A stretch of DNA of 64,000 nt, taken from Chitinophagaceae bacterium (GTDB taxonomy: Bacteria; Bacteroidota; Bacteroidia; Chitinophagales; Chitinophagaceae). The notes under the pieces were generated by a model that saw only the letters and a list, made by a program, of their open reading frames with translations, searched no databases and was not told the origin of the DNA. The position numbers were made by a program, and so were the translations under genes. Position 1 is the stretch's first letter. Every line of letters begins with the position of its first letter. This document shows, in pieces, positions 51,500 to 61,197 of this stretch. Location of the stretch: the NCBI GenBank assembly GCA_016710165.1, contig JADJLJ010000001.1:1984001-2048000 (forward strand), in the 5' to 3' direction.

Positions 51500-52384
51500 T
51501 TGGCAACATCAGCATCCGATAGAAAATCTTTTTTTAAACGCATCCAGAACAAGAATAATCCGGAGCCCGAGGAAATGTCCTTTATGGGTCACCTGGAGGC
51601 CCTGCGCTGGCATTTGATGCGTTCTGTTGTTGTCTGGCTGGCAGCCGCCATTTTTATCTTTGTTTTTATTGACTGGGTATACGATGAGATCATCCTGGCG
51701 CCCGCCAGTGAGAATTTTATTACGTATTCCGCCCTGTGCAATTTCAGCCATTGGATCGGTATCGGGGACAGGCTATGCATGCCGCCAATAAAGATCGACT
51801 TCCAGGTAACGGCTGTCAATGGCACATTTACCTCGGCCATTTCCATTGCCCTGATCGGCGCTGTGATCATTGCATTTCCGTATCTTTTTTGGGAATTCTG
51901 GCGTTTTGTCAAGCCGGCGCTTTCCCCAAAAGAAAAAAGATATGCCCGGGGCAGTATATTCTGGGTATCGCTTTGTTTTTTTATCGGGTCGGCCTTTGGG
52001 TATTACCTCCTTGCCCCGTTCACATTTAATTTTTTAGCCAGTTTTACCCTTGGAAAATCCGGGATGATACTCTACCGGCCTTCCATCAATGATTATATCG
52101 ACAGCCTGACAAACCTGGTCCTGGGTTGCGGGATCGCATTTGAATTGCCCATCCTCGCCTATGTAATGGGCAAAATCGGTCTGATCACATCAAAATTCCT
52201 GAGGAATTACCGGAAATATGCATTCATAATCATTCTCATTGTTGCCGCCATCATAACCCCTTCTCCCGATATTACCAGCCAGATAATTGTTGCTGTCCCG
52301 CTCTTACTCCTCTATGAGATAAGTATTTTCCTGGTGGCCCGGATCGACAGGCAAAAAGCCAAAGAAGAAAAAGAATGGAGCTAA
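51500..52384 (+). CDS. tatC: Sec-independent protein translocase TatC
   Basis: The substrate-recognising subunit of the twin-arginine translocase. The 294-residue protein begins with a basic segment and the TatC signature MSFMGHLEALRWHLMRSVVVW (usual form HLxELRxRL), then six transmembrane helices, with FLFWEFWRFVKPALSPKEKRYARG and the GIAFELPILAYVMGKIGLIT segment diagnostic. The first in-frame start is TTG 51500; the ATG downstream would remove part of the conserved N terminus. A Tat substrate is encoded at 62754. Confidence 0.94.
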   Translation: MATSASDRKSFFKRIQNKNNPEPEEMSFMGHLEALRWHLMRSVVVWLAAAIFIFVFIDWVYDEIILAPASENFITYSALCNFSHWIGIGDRLCMPPIKIDFQVTAVNGTFTSAISIALIGAVIIAFPYLFWEFWRFVKPALSPKEKRYARGSIFWVSLCFFIGSAFGYYLLAPFTFNFLASFTLGKSGMILYRPSINDYIDSLTNLVLGCGIAFELPILAYVMGKIGLITSKFLRNYRKYAFIIILIVAAIITPSPDITSQIIVAVPLLLLYEISIFLVARIDRQKAKEEKEWS

Positions 52385-52386
52385 GG

Positions 52387-52485
52387 AAGGGTTAAAGGGT
52401 TAAAAAGTTTAAGGGTTAAAAAGGTTTGCCTAACTTTGAACAACTGATCCAACCTTAAACCTTTAAACGTCCAAACCTTTAAACG
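52387..52485. repeat. Iterated GGTTTAA-type inverted repeat before rpiB
   Basis: GGGTTAAAGGGTTAAAAAG and AAGGGTTAAAAAGGTTTG on the left mirror the CCTTAAACCTTTAAACG and CCAAACCTTTAAACG words on the right, giving an imperfect long hairpin between tatC and rpiB. A -7 box TAACTTTG (52431-52438) sits in the middle. Confidence 0.55.
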
Positions 52486-52492
52486 ATTTAGA

Positions 52493-52944
52493 ATGTCTCC
52501 TTTCAATTTTAAAACTTCCCATTGCCCTCGGGTGCGATCATGCAGGATTTGATTGCAAAGAAGACCTGATCTCTTTTCTGGAAGGAGAAGGAGTTGCATT
52601 TAAAGATTTTGGAACCTACAGCAAAGACTCGGTTGACTATCCCGACTTTGCACACCCGGTTGCATCAGCCGTTGAAAAAGGAGAAGCGGCTTTCGGGGTC
52701 TTATTATGCGGCAGTGCCAATGGCGTAGCCATCACCGCCAATAAACACCAGGGGCATACGTGCGGCCATTTGCTGGGGAGAAGAACTGGCAGAACTGGCC
52801 CGCAAACACAATGATGCCAATGTCATCTGTATACCCGCCCGTTTTGTACGGGACGGCGATGCTGAAAAAATGCTCGATGTTTTCATGAACACCGTTTTTG
52901 AAGGTGGACGACATGAAAACAGGGTTAAGAAAATAACCTGTTAG
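52493..52944 (+). CDS. rpiB: Ribose-5-phosphate isomerase B (two frame breaks)
   Basis: Interconverts ribulose-5-phosphate and ribose-5-phosphate. No uninterrupted ORF covers it. Removing one A at 52511-52514 gives MSPFNFKLPIALGCDHAGFDCKEDLISFLEG, and removing one G at 52751-52754 gives ITANKHQGIRAAICWGEELAELARKHNDANVICIPARF. The restored 149-residue protein has the family's GCDHAGF start, the GTYSKDSVDYPDFAHPVA segment, and GVLLCGSANGVAITANK with the catalytic-loop cysteine. Stop TAG is at 52942-52944. Confidence 0.85.
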
Positions 52945-53127
52945 CATTCCCGGGCGAAATGGAATACGTAAGCAGGTATAAAAAGTATATAAAGTAAACC
53001 GGGTTATCTTACGGAACAGACCTTATATACTTTATTCACTTTCCATACCAAATCCCTCACCGCTTATCAAAATAATAAAGCCGGGCTTTATTGATTTCAG
53101 TATTTTGCCTGCAATTAAAATCTACAA

Positions 53128-54710
53128 ATGAAAAAAACAGTTTTATCACTCATCCTGGTGCTTGGCATCAGTACGGCATTTGCGCAAACCGATCCTGCAG
53201 CCAGGTACGCCACAGTTATCACAGGCAACGGCCTTAATAAACACCTCAGCATTGTAGCCAGTGCCGAAATGCAGGGAAGGGAAACAGGCACCGAAGGCCA
53301 GCGCAAAGCGGCAGCCTATATCGAATCCCAGTTCAAAGCAATGGGATTGCAACCGGCGCCTTCTTTGAATGGGTACCAGCAATATTATCCCCTTTACCAG
53401 GACAGCCTGTTAACCACCACCCTTAGTGCCGGTGGAAAAGACGCTGTGTTCGGGACGGATTTCATCAGCCCGATGAACTCAAATGAAAATGGAAAATTCA
53501 AAGGCAAAAAAATAGTCTTCGTCGGCTATGGCATCGACGACAAAGCCTACAGCGATTACACGAACGTAAATGTAAAAGGCAAAGTGGTTGTCTTCTTTTT
53601 GGGCGAACCCAAAAAAGACGGGAAGTTCATCATCAAGCGGAACCACCCGTGGCAGCGAATGGAGCTTCCCCGGCATAACAAAAAAACTGGCTGTTGCCGC
53701 GTCCAAAGGAGCAGCGGGTGCCTTGGTGATCAACCCCAGCAGGAAAGTTTTAACCAGCGGGCGGTTGAGAATGGTAAAAAACAGGCGTTTATTTTCCCCG
53801 GGCCAACGATGCCAAAATGTTAAACTATGCATTGCTTTCCCATGCTTTTGCAAAAACCATCATCGGGGATGGCTTTGCCTTGGATTCTGTAATTGTTTCC
53901 GCAAAAAAAAGTGAACTGCTGAAGATAAATGGCTATGAGAAAAAGTATAAGACCGGTTTCAGCTTCAGCAAATACCGCAATACCATCAATGCAAGCAATG
54001 TTGTCGGCATCATTGAAGGAACCGATAAAAAAGACGAGTATGTTTTTCTTACTGCACACTACGATCACCTGGGTATGCGCAACGGGCAGATATACCACGG
54101 GGCCGATGATGACGGCAGCGGAACGGTTGCCGTTATCCAGATGGCAGAAGCATTTATGAAAGCTGCCAGGGAAGGCAACAGGCCCCGGAGAACACTGGTC
54201 TTTATGACCGTCAGCGGTGAGGAAAAAGGGTTATGGGGAAGTGAATATTATAGCGACCATCCTTTCTACGCTTTGGATAAAACCACGGTGGACCTGAATA
54301 TTGACATGATCGGCAGGGTTGATACCGAAAGAAAAACGGCAGACAGCCTGAATTATGTTTACGTGATCGGTCACGATAAGATCAGCAGCGACCTCCCGGT
54401 CATCAATGAAGGAATGAATAATAAATACACCCAACTGGTGCTTGATTATAAGTTTGACGATCCCAATGACCAGAACCGGATCTACTTCCGCAGCGACCAT
54501 TACAATTTTGCCCGCAAAGGAGTGCCCATTTTATTTTTCTATGACGGTATGCTGAAAGCAGATTATCATAAACCAACCGACACGGTTGACAAGATAAACT
54601 GGGACCTGTTTGAAAAAAGGGCCCGTATGATCTTTCACACTGCCTGGGAAATGGCCAACCGTGATGAGATGCTGAAGAGGGATACGCCGCTGAATATGGG
54701 AACCCGATAG
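53128..54710 (+). CDS. M28 family zinc peptidase with PA domain (two frame breaks)
   Basis: An exported aminopeptidase-like enzyme. The N-terminal frame starts with a signal peptide (ISTAFAQ) and MQGRETGTEGQRKAAAYI; the middle part is a PA-domain-like insert (KKIVFVGYGIDDKAYSDY, KGAAGALVINPSRK); the C-terminal frame holds the zinc motifs LTAHYDHLG, GADDDGSGTVAV, VSGEEKGLWGSEYYS, NIDMIGRVD and YFRSDHYNFARKGVPILFF. Two frame shifts are needed: one base extra near 53635-53636 (giving FIISGTTRGSEW) and one extra A in 53776-53781 (giving VKTGVYFPRANDAKMLNY). Restored length is about 526 residues. Confidence 0.85.
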
Positions 54711-54799
54711 GAATATTGAACAAGAAACAAGGAACAAGGAATGTTGATTGGAGTTAATTACTTCGTAATTCAGCATTCCTTGTTCCTTGTTCAATATTC
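54711..54799. repeat. Large iterated-word hairpin between convergent genes
   Basis: Right arm 54774-54799 is a 26-nt inverse copy of the left arm (54711-54743) apart from a 7-nt insertion (AAACAAG-type duplication of the ACAAGGA word). A second hairpin AATTAC/GTAATT sits in the loop. It fills nearly all the gap between the M28 stop and the restored DHS-like stop and may act as a bidirectional terminator. Confidence 0.8.
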
Positions 54800-54800
54800 A

Positions 54801-55780
54801 CTACCATCCCAACACCCACGCAAAGATCAGCGGCGCCACGATGGTAGCATCACTTTCTACAATGAATTTGGGTGTATTGATATCAAGTTTGCCCAGGTGA
54901 TCTTTTCGTTTGGCACAGCGCCGGAGTAAGAACCATAGGATGTGGTAGAATCACTGATCTGGCAGAAATAACTCCAGAACGGAACGTCGTGCCACTCCAG
55001 GTCCTGGTACATCATGGGCACCACGCATATCGGGAAGTCGCCGGCAATACCTCCGCCTATCTGGAAGAATCCAACTCCCTTGCCGGATGAATTATTGCGG
55101 TACCAGTCTGCCAGCCATACCATGTATTCAATACCACTCTTCATGGTGGTCGCCTTCAATTCATTCTTGATAACATAGGACGCAAAAATATTTCCCATCG
55201 TACTGTCTTCCCAACCCGGCACCACAATCGGAATATTCTTTTTTGCAGCAGCAAGCATCCAGCTGTTCTTCGGATCAATTTCATAATATTGTTCCAGCAC
55301 GCCACTCAGCAACATCTTGTACATGTACTCATGCGGAAAATAACGTTCGCCCTTATCTTCCGCATCTTTCCATATTTGATGAATATGTTTCTGTAACCGG
55401 CGGAATGCTTCTTCTTCCGGTATGCAGGTATCGGTAACGCGGTTATAATGGTTTTCCAACAGGTCCCATTCTTCCTGCGGGCTCAGGTCGCGGTAGTTAG
55501 GCACCCGTTTATAATGACTGTGCGCCACCAGGTTCATGATATCTTCTTCCAGGTTGGCGCCGGTGCAACTGATGATGGCCACTTTATCCTGCCGGATCAT
55601 TTCAGCCAGGCTGAGGCCCAGTTCTGCCGTACTCATGGCCCCGGCAAGGGTTACCATCATTTTGCCGCCTTCCTCCAGGTGTGTCACGTATCCTTTGGCA
55701 GCATCCATTAAAGCCGCTGCGTTGAAGTGGCGGTAATGATGTTCAATATACTGGGAAACAGGTCCTTTGCTCATAGTCAT
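54801..55780 (-). CDS. Deoxyhypusine synthase family protein (frame break before the catalytic Lys)
   Basis: A DHS-fold protein of about 326 residues after correction. Landmarks are MVTLAGAMSTAELGLSLAEMI, AIISCTGANLEEDI, KNIPIVVPGWEDSTMGNIFASYV and VGFFQIGGGIAGDFPICVVPMM. The raw frame ends ...ITWANLISIHPNSL at 54857. Adding one C at 54892-54894 restores ITWGKLDINTPKFIVESDATIVAPLIFAWVLGW, where WGK carries the lysine homologous to the active-site Lys of eukaryotic DHS. Bacteria lack eIF5A, so the substrate is probably a polyamine such as homospermidine or a related amine. Start is taken at MTMSKGPVSQYIEHHYRHFN (55780). Confidence 0.82.
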
Positions 55781-56192
55781 TTGTTTAGGGGGCGAAGTTA
55801 ATTTTTTTTGTGTAGTTGGTAAATGAATTTTCATGCTCACCCTTACTTTAAAGAACCTGATTTAAAATCTACCTTTAAATTGTAATACTTAATTAGTAAT
55901 GAATGGTGTCAATGTATGATAAAGCTACCTGCTTAGTTTGCAACTTTTAGTTTAAGAGCAGAGATAAAATATTGAAGTCACAGTAGCACAAACGCCGAAC
56001 ATAGCTGTCAGGCAGGAACGATGACAGCCCGTTCCTGCCTTGATTTTTTTGTTACTTTTTGTATCAAGACAAAAAGTAAAGAAAGAGAAACAGGGCACTT
56101 CCTGCCTCAGCATTACAAACGTCCATTAGGCCTGTTGGCCTGGAGATCATATTCCCGCTTTCTTTGTATATTTATACTCAACCCCCGGTTTT
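55781..56192. other. Intergenic region with two palindromic repeats
   Basis: This gap of about 410 bp lies between the divergent DHS-like and second M28 genes. It holds the double-hairpin element at 56011-56079. A -7-like run is not obvious, and no ORF has coding character. Confidence 0.5.
56011..56079. repeat. Two adjacent perfect hairpins
   Basis: Hairpin 1: GGCAGGAACG (56011-56020) and CGTTCCTGCC (56030-56039), followed by TTGATTTTTTT. Hairpin 2: TTACTTTTTGT (56052-56062) and ACAAAAAGTAA (56069-56079) around ATCAAG. CTTGAT (56039-56044) can also pair with ATCAAG, giving an alternative fold. Confidence 0.7.
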
Positions 56193-57539
56193 ATGAGAAA
56201 GGTATTATTCATAGCTGCATTGTTTTCTTTTCATACTTCAATTTCGCAGACCATCATCCAGCGTGACCCCGAGATCGAAAGAATGGTAAAAGAGGTTTCA
56301 GCTGATTCCCTGAAGAGTTACATCAAAACACTGGTGGCTTTTGGAACCCGCAATACATTGAGTACTCAAACAGATCCCAAACGTGGCATCGGTGCAGCAA
56401 GAACCTGGGTACTCAACCGGTTCAATGATTTTGCCCGGCTGTCCGGCGGGAGGTTATCTGCTTTTATTGATACCATTACGTTACAACCGGATGGCAGAAG
56501 AGTAGATGCACCCTTACTCCTGGGAAATGTGGTAGCAACCTTACAAGGGACCGACCCCAATGATAAACGCATCTTCATCATCAGCGGTCACCTGGACAAT
56601 ATGCGCAGCAATGTGATGGACCGTACCGGCGATTCCCCGGGCGCCGATGACGACGGCAGCGGAACGGCAGCCGTGATGGAATGTGCCCGGGTGATGAGCA
56701 AACACAGTTTCCCGGCAACGGTGATCTTTGTTGCCGTAAGCGGCGAAGAGCAGGGATTGCTGGGCTCAACCTTCATGAGTGAAAAAGCAAAGAAAGAGAA
56801 CTGGAATATTGTAGCGGTGCTCAACAACGATATCATGGGCAGCAACAACAGCAACGAAACGAATATCATCAACAATACAAAGGTCCGTGTGTTCAGTGAA
56901 GGCTTGCCTGCTTTTGAAACGGAAAAAAATGCTGCCGGTATCCGCAACCTTGGTTTGGAGAATGATGGCAGATCGAGACAGCTTGCCCGCTATGTAAAAG
57001 AGATCGGTGAACGCTATGTAGATAACCTGGAAGTGGTGTTGATCTACCGCAACGACCGTTTTTTACGGGGTGGTGACCACACGCCTTATGTACAAAGAGG
57101 TTTTGCGGCCGTGCGTATCACCGAGATGAATGAAAATTACACCCGCCAGCACCAGGATGTGCGGACAGAGAACGGGATAGCCTATGGTGACCTGGAAGAA
57201 CACATCGATTATGAATACCTGCGCAGGAACACGGCCCTCAACCTGTGCAACCTGGCCAATCTTTCCAAAGCGCCTTATGTGCCTGATTCCGTAAAAATAG
57301 AAGTGAGGCGGTTAAGCAACTCAAGTTTCCTGTACTGGAAAGCCCCGGCTGTTGGAAAAGTAAAAGGGTATTATGTGCTGGTACGGGAAACCACCAGCGC
57401 TTTCTGGCAGAAGAAAATATTTACCACGGGAACCGAAATGCGTTTGCCGTATTCAAAAGATAATTATTTTTTTGCAGTACAATCTGTGAATGAAACGGGC
57501 AATGAAAGCCTGCCCGTAGTTCCGGGTGTGGGGCGTTAG
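56193..57539 (+). CDS. M28 family zinc peptidase with C-terminal beta-sandwich domain
   Basis: A 448-residue exported peptidase with an uninterrupted frame. Signal peptide ends FHTSIS (about residue 19). Zinc-binding motifs are FIISGHLDNM, SPGADDDGSGTAAVMECARV, FVAVSGEEQGLLGSTFM, LNNDIMGSNNSNE and GDHTPYVQRGFAAVRITE. After residue 360 comes a fibronectin-like segment (VEVRRLSNSSFLYWKAPAVGKVKGYYVLVRE). It is related to the first M28 enzyme at 53128 but distinct in sequence, and could act on secreted or periplasmic peptides. Confidence 0.9.
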   Translation: MRKVLFIAALFSFHTSISQTIIQRDPEIERMVKEVSADSLKSYIKTLVAFGTRNTLSTQTDPKRGIGAARTWVLNRFNDFARLSGGRLSAFIDTITLQPDGRRVDAPLLLGNVVATLQGTDPNDKRIFIISGHLDNMRSNVMDRTGDSPGADDDGSGTAAVMECARVMSKHSFPATVIFVAVSGEEQGLLGSTFMSEKAKKENWNIVAVLNNDIMGSNNSNETNIINNTKVRVFSEGLPAFETEKNAAGIRNLGLENDGRSRQLARYVKEIGERYVDNLEVVLIYRNDRFLRGGDHTPYVQRGFAAVRITEMNENYTRQHQDVRTENGIAYGDLEEHIDYEYLRRNTALNLCNLANLSKAPYVPDSVKIEVRRLSNSSFLYWKAPAVGKVKGYYVLVRETTSAFWQKKIFTTGTEMRLPYSKDNYFFAVQSVNETGNESLPVVPGVGR

Positions 57540-57616
57540 CCGGAACCATCACCCTTGATTCCCTCCCAGTATCCTTTTTTATTAACCAGGAACATTCCTG
57601 TTAAAGAATTAAAACC

Positions 57617-58132
57617 ATGAAAGAAGATACAAGGTACTGGTATGCCGTGTACACCAAACCACGTTGGGAAAAAAAAGTGGCTTCGCTGCTGGAAGCAAAA
57701 GGAATTGAATTTTACTGCCCGCTGAACAAAGTGGTGAAGCAGTGGAGCGACCGGAAGAAAACAGTACTGGAGCCTTTGTTCAAGTCGTATGTTTTTGTGC
57801 ACGTGGAAGAAAAGCAGAAATGGGAACTGATGAACATGAACGGCATCCTCAATTATGTGCATTATATGGGCAGTCCGGCCAGGATCCGGGACAGTGAGAT
57901 TGAAACAGTGAAAAAATTCCTGAATGAATTTGAATCGGTGAACGTGGAGGAGAATACCACGCCGGTGAATGCAAGGGTAAAGATCAGGCAGGGAGTGCTG
58001 ATGAACTACCAGGGCTTATTGCTTGAAGTTACCGGCAACAAAGCCAGTGTGAAGATTGAAAGTATGGGCCTGCAACTGACCGCCGTTTTCGACAAGAGTA
58101 ATTTAGAAGTGCTGGAAGAGAAAAAGAAATAA
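57617..58132 (+). CDS. UpxY-type transcription antiterminator (NusG family)
   Basis: A 171-residue NusG paralogue with an NGN domain: WYAVYTKPRWEKKVASLLEAKGIEFYCPLNKVVKQWSDRKKTVLEPLFKSYVFV, followed by a C-terminal KOW-like region (VKIRQGVLMNYQGLLLEVTGNKASVKI). Such proteins stop premature termination in capsule or exopolysaccharide operons. It is the first gene of an apparent operon, with a CpsB-like phosphatase about 100 bp downstream, which fits a role at a glycan locus. Confidence 0.88.
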   Translation: MKEDTRYWYAVYTKPRWEKKVASLLEAKGIEFYCPLNKVVKQWSDRKKTVLEPLFKSYVFVHVEEKQKWELMNMNGILNYVHYMGSPARIRDSEIETVKKFLNEFESVNVEENTTPVNARVKIRQGVLMNYQGLLLEVTGNKASVKIESMGLQLTAVFDKSNLEVLEEKKK

Positions 58133-58229
58133 GTTTTTCTTTACCGGTCTTAACAATAATTTTTCAGCCGCTAACCGGTATTTGTTCTATTTTCAACCGT
58201 GCCAGTTAATAAACCCTTTAATCTTGACC

Positions 58230-58986
58230 ATGTTTAACTTCTTCAGAAAAAAAAGGACGGAGGGAAACATATACAGCAGTTTACCTGTTTCAACAGACAT
58301 TCACTCACACCTGTTGCCCGGAATTGATGACGGTTCGCCCGATGTGGAAAATTCGGTGGAGCTGATACAGGGACTTTTGACCTCGGTATCCGGAAGTTCA
58401 TTGCCACCCCGCACATCATCGGCGACCTGTACCGCAATACACCCGAAACGATCAATACCGCTTTGGAGGAAACGAAGGCGGCCTGTAAAAATGCCGGGCT
58501 GGATATTGAACTGTCGGCTGCTGCGGAATACATGATCGATGATTATTTCTTAGATCTGCTGCGGAACAGATCGCCTTTATTAACGCTGCATAAGAATATC
58601 CTGCTCACCGAGATATCCTACTCCACCCCGCCGGTCAACCTGGAAGCGATCACGGCTGCGATCTTCGCCGGGGATACAAACCGGTGCTGGCACATCCCGA
58701 ACGGTATCACTTTTATCATAATAACCCGAATGTTTACCAGCACCTGAAAGAAATGGGTTTTCATTTACAGGTAAACCTTTTGTCATTAATTGGTTATTAC
58801 GGGAAAGATGTAAGAAAAGCAGCAAAATTCATTATTGAAAAAGACCTTGCCAGCCTGGTTGGTACCGACCTGCACCATAAATATCATTTAGCGGCCCTTA
58901 AGGACCCAAAAAACCGGGAACTGCTTCATCAGCTGCTGGGCAACAAAACATATAATGACCTGGAGTCTCTTGCCAATCAGAAATAA
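58230..58986 (+). CDS. CpsB/CapC-type PHP-domain tyrosine phosphatase (two frame breaks)
   Basis: A manganese-dependent phosphatase that acts on bacterial tyrosine kinases or their product in polysaccharide export. The N-terminal frame has STDIHSHLLPGIDDGSPD (PHP motif I). Adding a base near 58375-58379 restores LIQGLLDLGIRKFIATPHIIGDLYRN, and adding one G in 58670-58673 restores AAIFAGGYKPVLAHPERYHFYHNN. The last frame ends with LVGTDLHHKYHLAALKDPKNRELLHQLLGN. The restored protein is about 252 residues. ATG 58230 gives MFNFFRKKRTEGNIYSSLPVSTDIHSH. Confidence 0.85.
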
Positions 58987-59023
58987 TTATCGTTATTTAC
59001 AAAGTCTAAAACGATCCCCGTTG

Positions 59024-61141
59024 ATGAGATTCCTTTGCAGCTTTGTGATCCTGTTCTCTTTTTTTGGCAGCAATGCACAAACCTATTACATCAGCCCCGG
59101 CGGAAGTGATGATAAAGGCAATGGCACTGCCGGTAATCCATGGCAGACCTTGTACAAGGCAACTACTGTTGTTACTACGCCGGGCAGCATCATTCATGTA
59201 AATGCCGGCACCTACCTGGAGACCGGCCAGGTTGCTTTGGCTGCAGGGGTCAGCATTGAAGGCGAAGGGGTATCGTCGGTGATAAAGAGTACACTTACAG
59301 CCGACTGGAAAGAACTTTTGTCCCTTCGTTCAGAAGAGGGAACGAACGGCGACCAGCATATTTCCAATGTAAAATTCGATGGGCAAAACCTCTCCACGTT
59401 CTGGGCCATTCATGTAAGCGGCCGAAGCAACGTAAGCATTTATGATTGTACGATCGCCGACTTCAAGGACCGGGGAGTGATCTTTAATGGCAGGAGTGAT
59501 GATAAAGCCGAGCCCCCCGGCATTTATGCCACCGGCAACAGATTTTACAACAATACGGTTTCAAACTGTGCAGCATACAACACCCCGAATGGAGTATATG
59601 GAAGAGGGTGCCTTAACATCGGCGGGCAGGAGGGGATGCTCATCTACAACAATACCATGGTTCAAAACCAGCGGCCCAATGGGCAGAATGGTTACCTGAT
59701 AAAGTATTACAATGATGGTTACCTCAAGGGAGTCAGGATATACAACAATGTCTTCACAAAAATTCCTTTCGCCGGCAACTACCCGGGAGACAACGGATGG
59801 GATTTTGCATTGGAGTTCTGGAATGTTCTCGGGGGCATGGAGATCTACGGAAATACCATCCAGGGAGCAATTGACCTGGTGAGTGTTAGCAAAGGCAATT
59901 ACGATCACGGGGTCTGGATACATGACAACAAGATCGGCCAGCCGGTTTTGAACAGCCATTACGAAAGCGGGATAATATTTGAAGTGTCGACCGAATCGGT
60001 GATCGTTGAAAAGAATGTGCTCAGCAAAATTTCGGGCGGCATTTTGTTCAATGCACAGGAAAATACCTTCCTCAATGATATCATCATCCGGGATAACCGT
60101 TTTGAGGACCTGGGCCGCAAGACAGGCAATGGCAATAACGGAAGCGGGATAAATATCAACTGCGGCACGTTGCTCGGCAATGTGAACCACTACATCCTGT
60201 CGGGCATGCTTGTTCATAATAACTCATTTATTGCTGCACCCGGCAATGCCCCTTTTTATGGGATTGAAATAACCGGGGCTGCAGAAGTGGTGAATATGAA
60301 GATCCGGAAAAACACCATTAAAGGTTTCAGGGCTGCCTGTATTGTGGCAAACCCGGCAAAAGCATTGGACTCCTTTTTTGTGGAAGAGAATATTTTATCG
60401 GAGAACGGAAATAACAATGACCCCCTTTATATCATAGGCACCCCGGCCAATTACCTTTTTAAGAAAAACACCAAATCCGGTTCCACTGCGGGTTTTGGCC
60501 AGGGTTTTAACTACCGGGAGCATTTGCTGCGGCCACTTTACCATGAAGCAAAGAATATAAACCCGCTGCAGGCTGTTGCATTTATCTGTTTTATTGTTTT
60601 CTTTTTATTTTCCCGCAGGGAAAGCATCTATGCTTTCCCAGTTTGCATATTATACGCCGGGCTTTCTCTTTTTTTATGTTACGAGGAGGGACTACCGGGA
60701 TATATACTGCTGTATCTTTATTTTTTGACGATGAGTATTTATGGCTGGATAACCTGGTCAAAAAGGGACCGGAAAAATCACCGCATAGTACGCATCACTG
60801 CTTCTTCAAAAAAAGACTGGTTGATACAGGCAACGGTATTCGGGTTGTCGTATGCAGCCGTTTACACATTGATGCTGTTCTTTAAACAACATTTTGCTGC
60901 CGGCTCGGTTGCCCCGCTCGATTCCTTCGTTTACGCGGCGTCCATTACCGGCATGTGGCTGCTCACCGGAAAAAAAGTGGAGAGCTGGTATTGGTGGATA
61001 GCCGCCAATGCAGCCGCTATACCTGCATACCTGTCAAGGCATTATTTGCTCAATGCTTCCTATCATGCCTTATTACTTCTGCTATCGGTCTGGATATTTT
61101 TCAAATGGAGAAAAAGAATGCTTGCAAAAAGAAACAGGTGA
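59024..61141 (+). CDS. Exported right-handed beta-helix protein fused to a PnuC-like membrane domain
   Basis: A 705-residue protein. Signal peptide ends GSNAQ (about residue 19), then QTYYISPGGSDDKGNGTAGNPWQTLYKA, the start of a DUF1565-type right-handed beta-helix with N-rich repeats (about 20-510). The last 193 residues are a separate membrane domain matching PnuC nicotinamide riboside/mononucleotide transporters: YGWITWSKRD (near 573) and MWLLTGKKVESWYWWIAANAAAIPAY (about 640-670), with about seven helices. ATG 59024 is used, not the ORF start at 58955. The gene follows the CpsB-like gene after 37 bp. Its N-terminal half resembles the gene at 63696. Confidence 0.82.
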   Translation: MRFLCSFVILFSFFGSNAQTYYISPGGSDDKGNGTAGNPWQTLYKATTVVTTPGSIIHVNAGTYLETGQVALAAGVSIEGEGVSSVIKSTLTADWKELLSLRSEEGTNGDQHISNVKFDGQNLSTFWAIHVSGRSNVSIYDCTIADFKDRGVIFNGRSDDKAEPPGIYATGNRFYNNTVSNCAAYNTPNGVYGRGCLNIGGQEGMLIYNNTMVQNQRPNGQNGYLIKYYNDGYLKGVRIYNNVFTKIPFAGNYPGDNGWDFALEFWNVLGGMEIYGNTIQGAIDLVSVSKGNYDHGVWIHDNKIGQPVLNSHYESGIIFEVSTESVIVEKNVLSKISGGILFNAQENTFLNDIIIRDNRFEDLGRKTGNGNNGSGININCGTLLGNVNHYILSGMLVHNNSFIAAPGNAPFYGIEITGAAEVVNMKIRKNTIKGFRAACIVANPAKALDSFFVEENILSENGNNNDPLYIIGTPANYLFKKNTKSGSTAGFGQGFNYREHLLRPLYHEAKNINPLQAVAFICFIVFFLFSRRESIYAFPVCILYAGLSLFLCYEEGLPGYILLYLYFLTMSIYGWITWSKRDRKNHRIVRITASSKKDWLIQATVFGLSYAAVYTLMLFFKQHFAAGSVAPLDSFVYAASITGMWLLTGKKVESWYWWIAANAAAIPAYLSRHYLLNASYHALLLLLSVWIFFKWRKRMLAKRNR

Positions 61142-61197
61142 ACTGCTGATCTTTGCAACAGACAAGGGCTCCTTTACCAGGTCCTGAACAGATCTAT

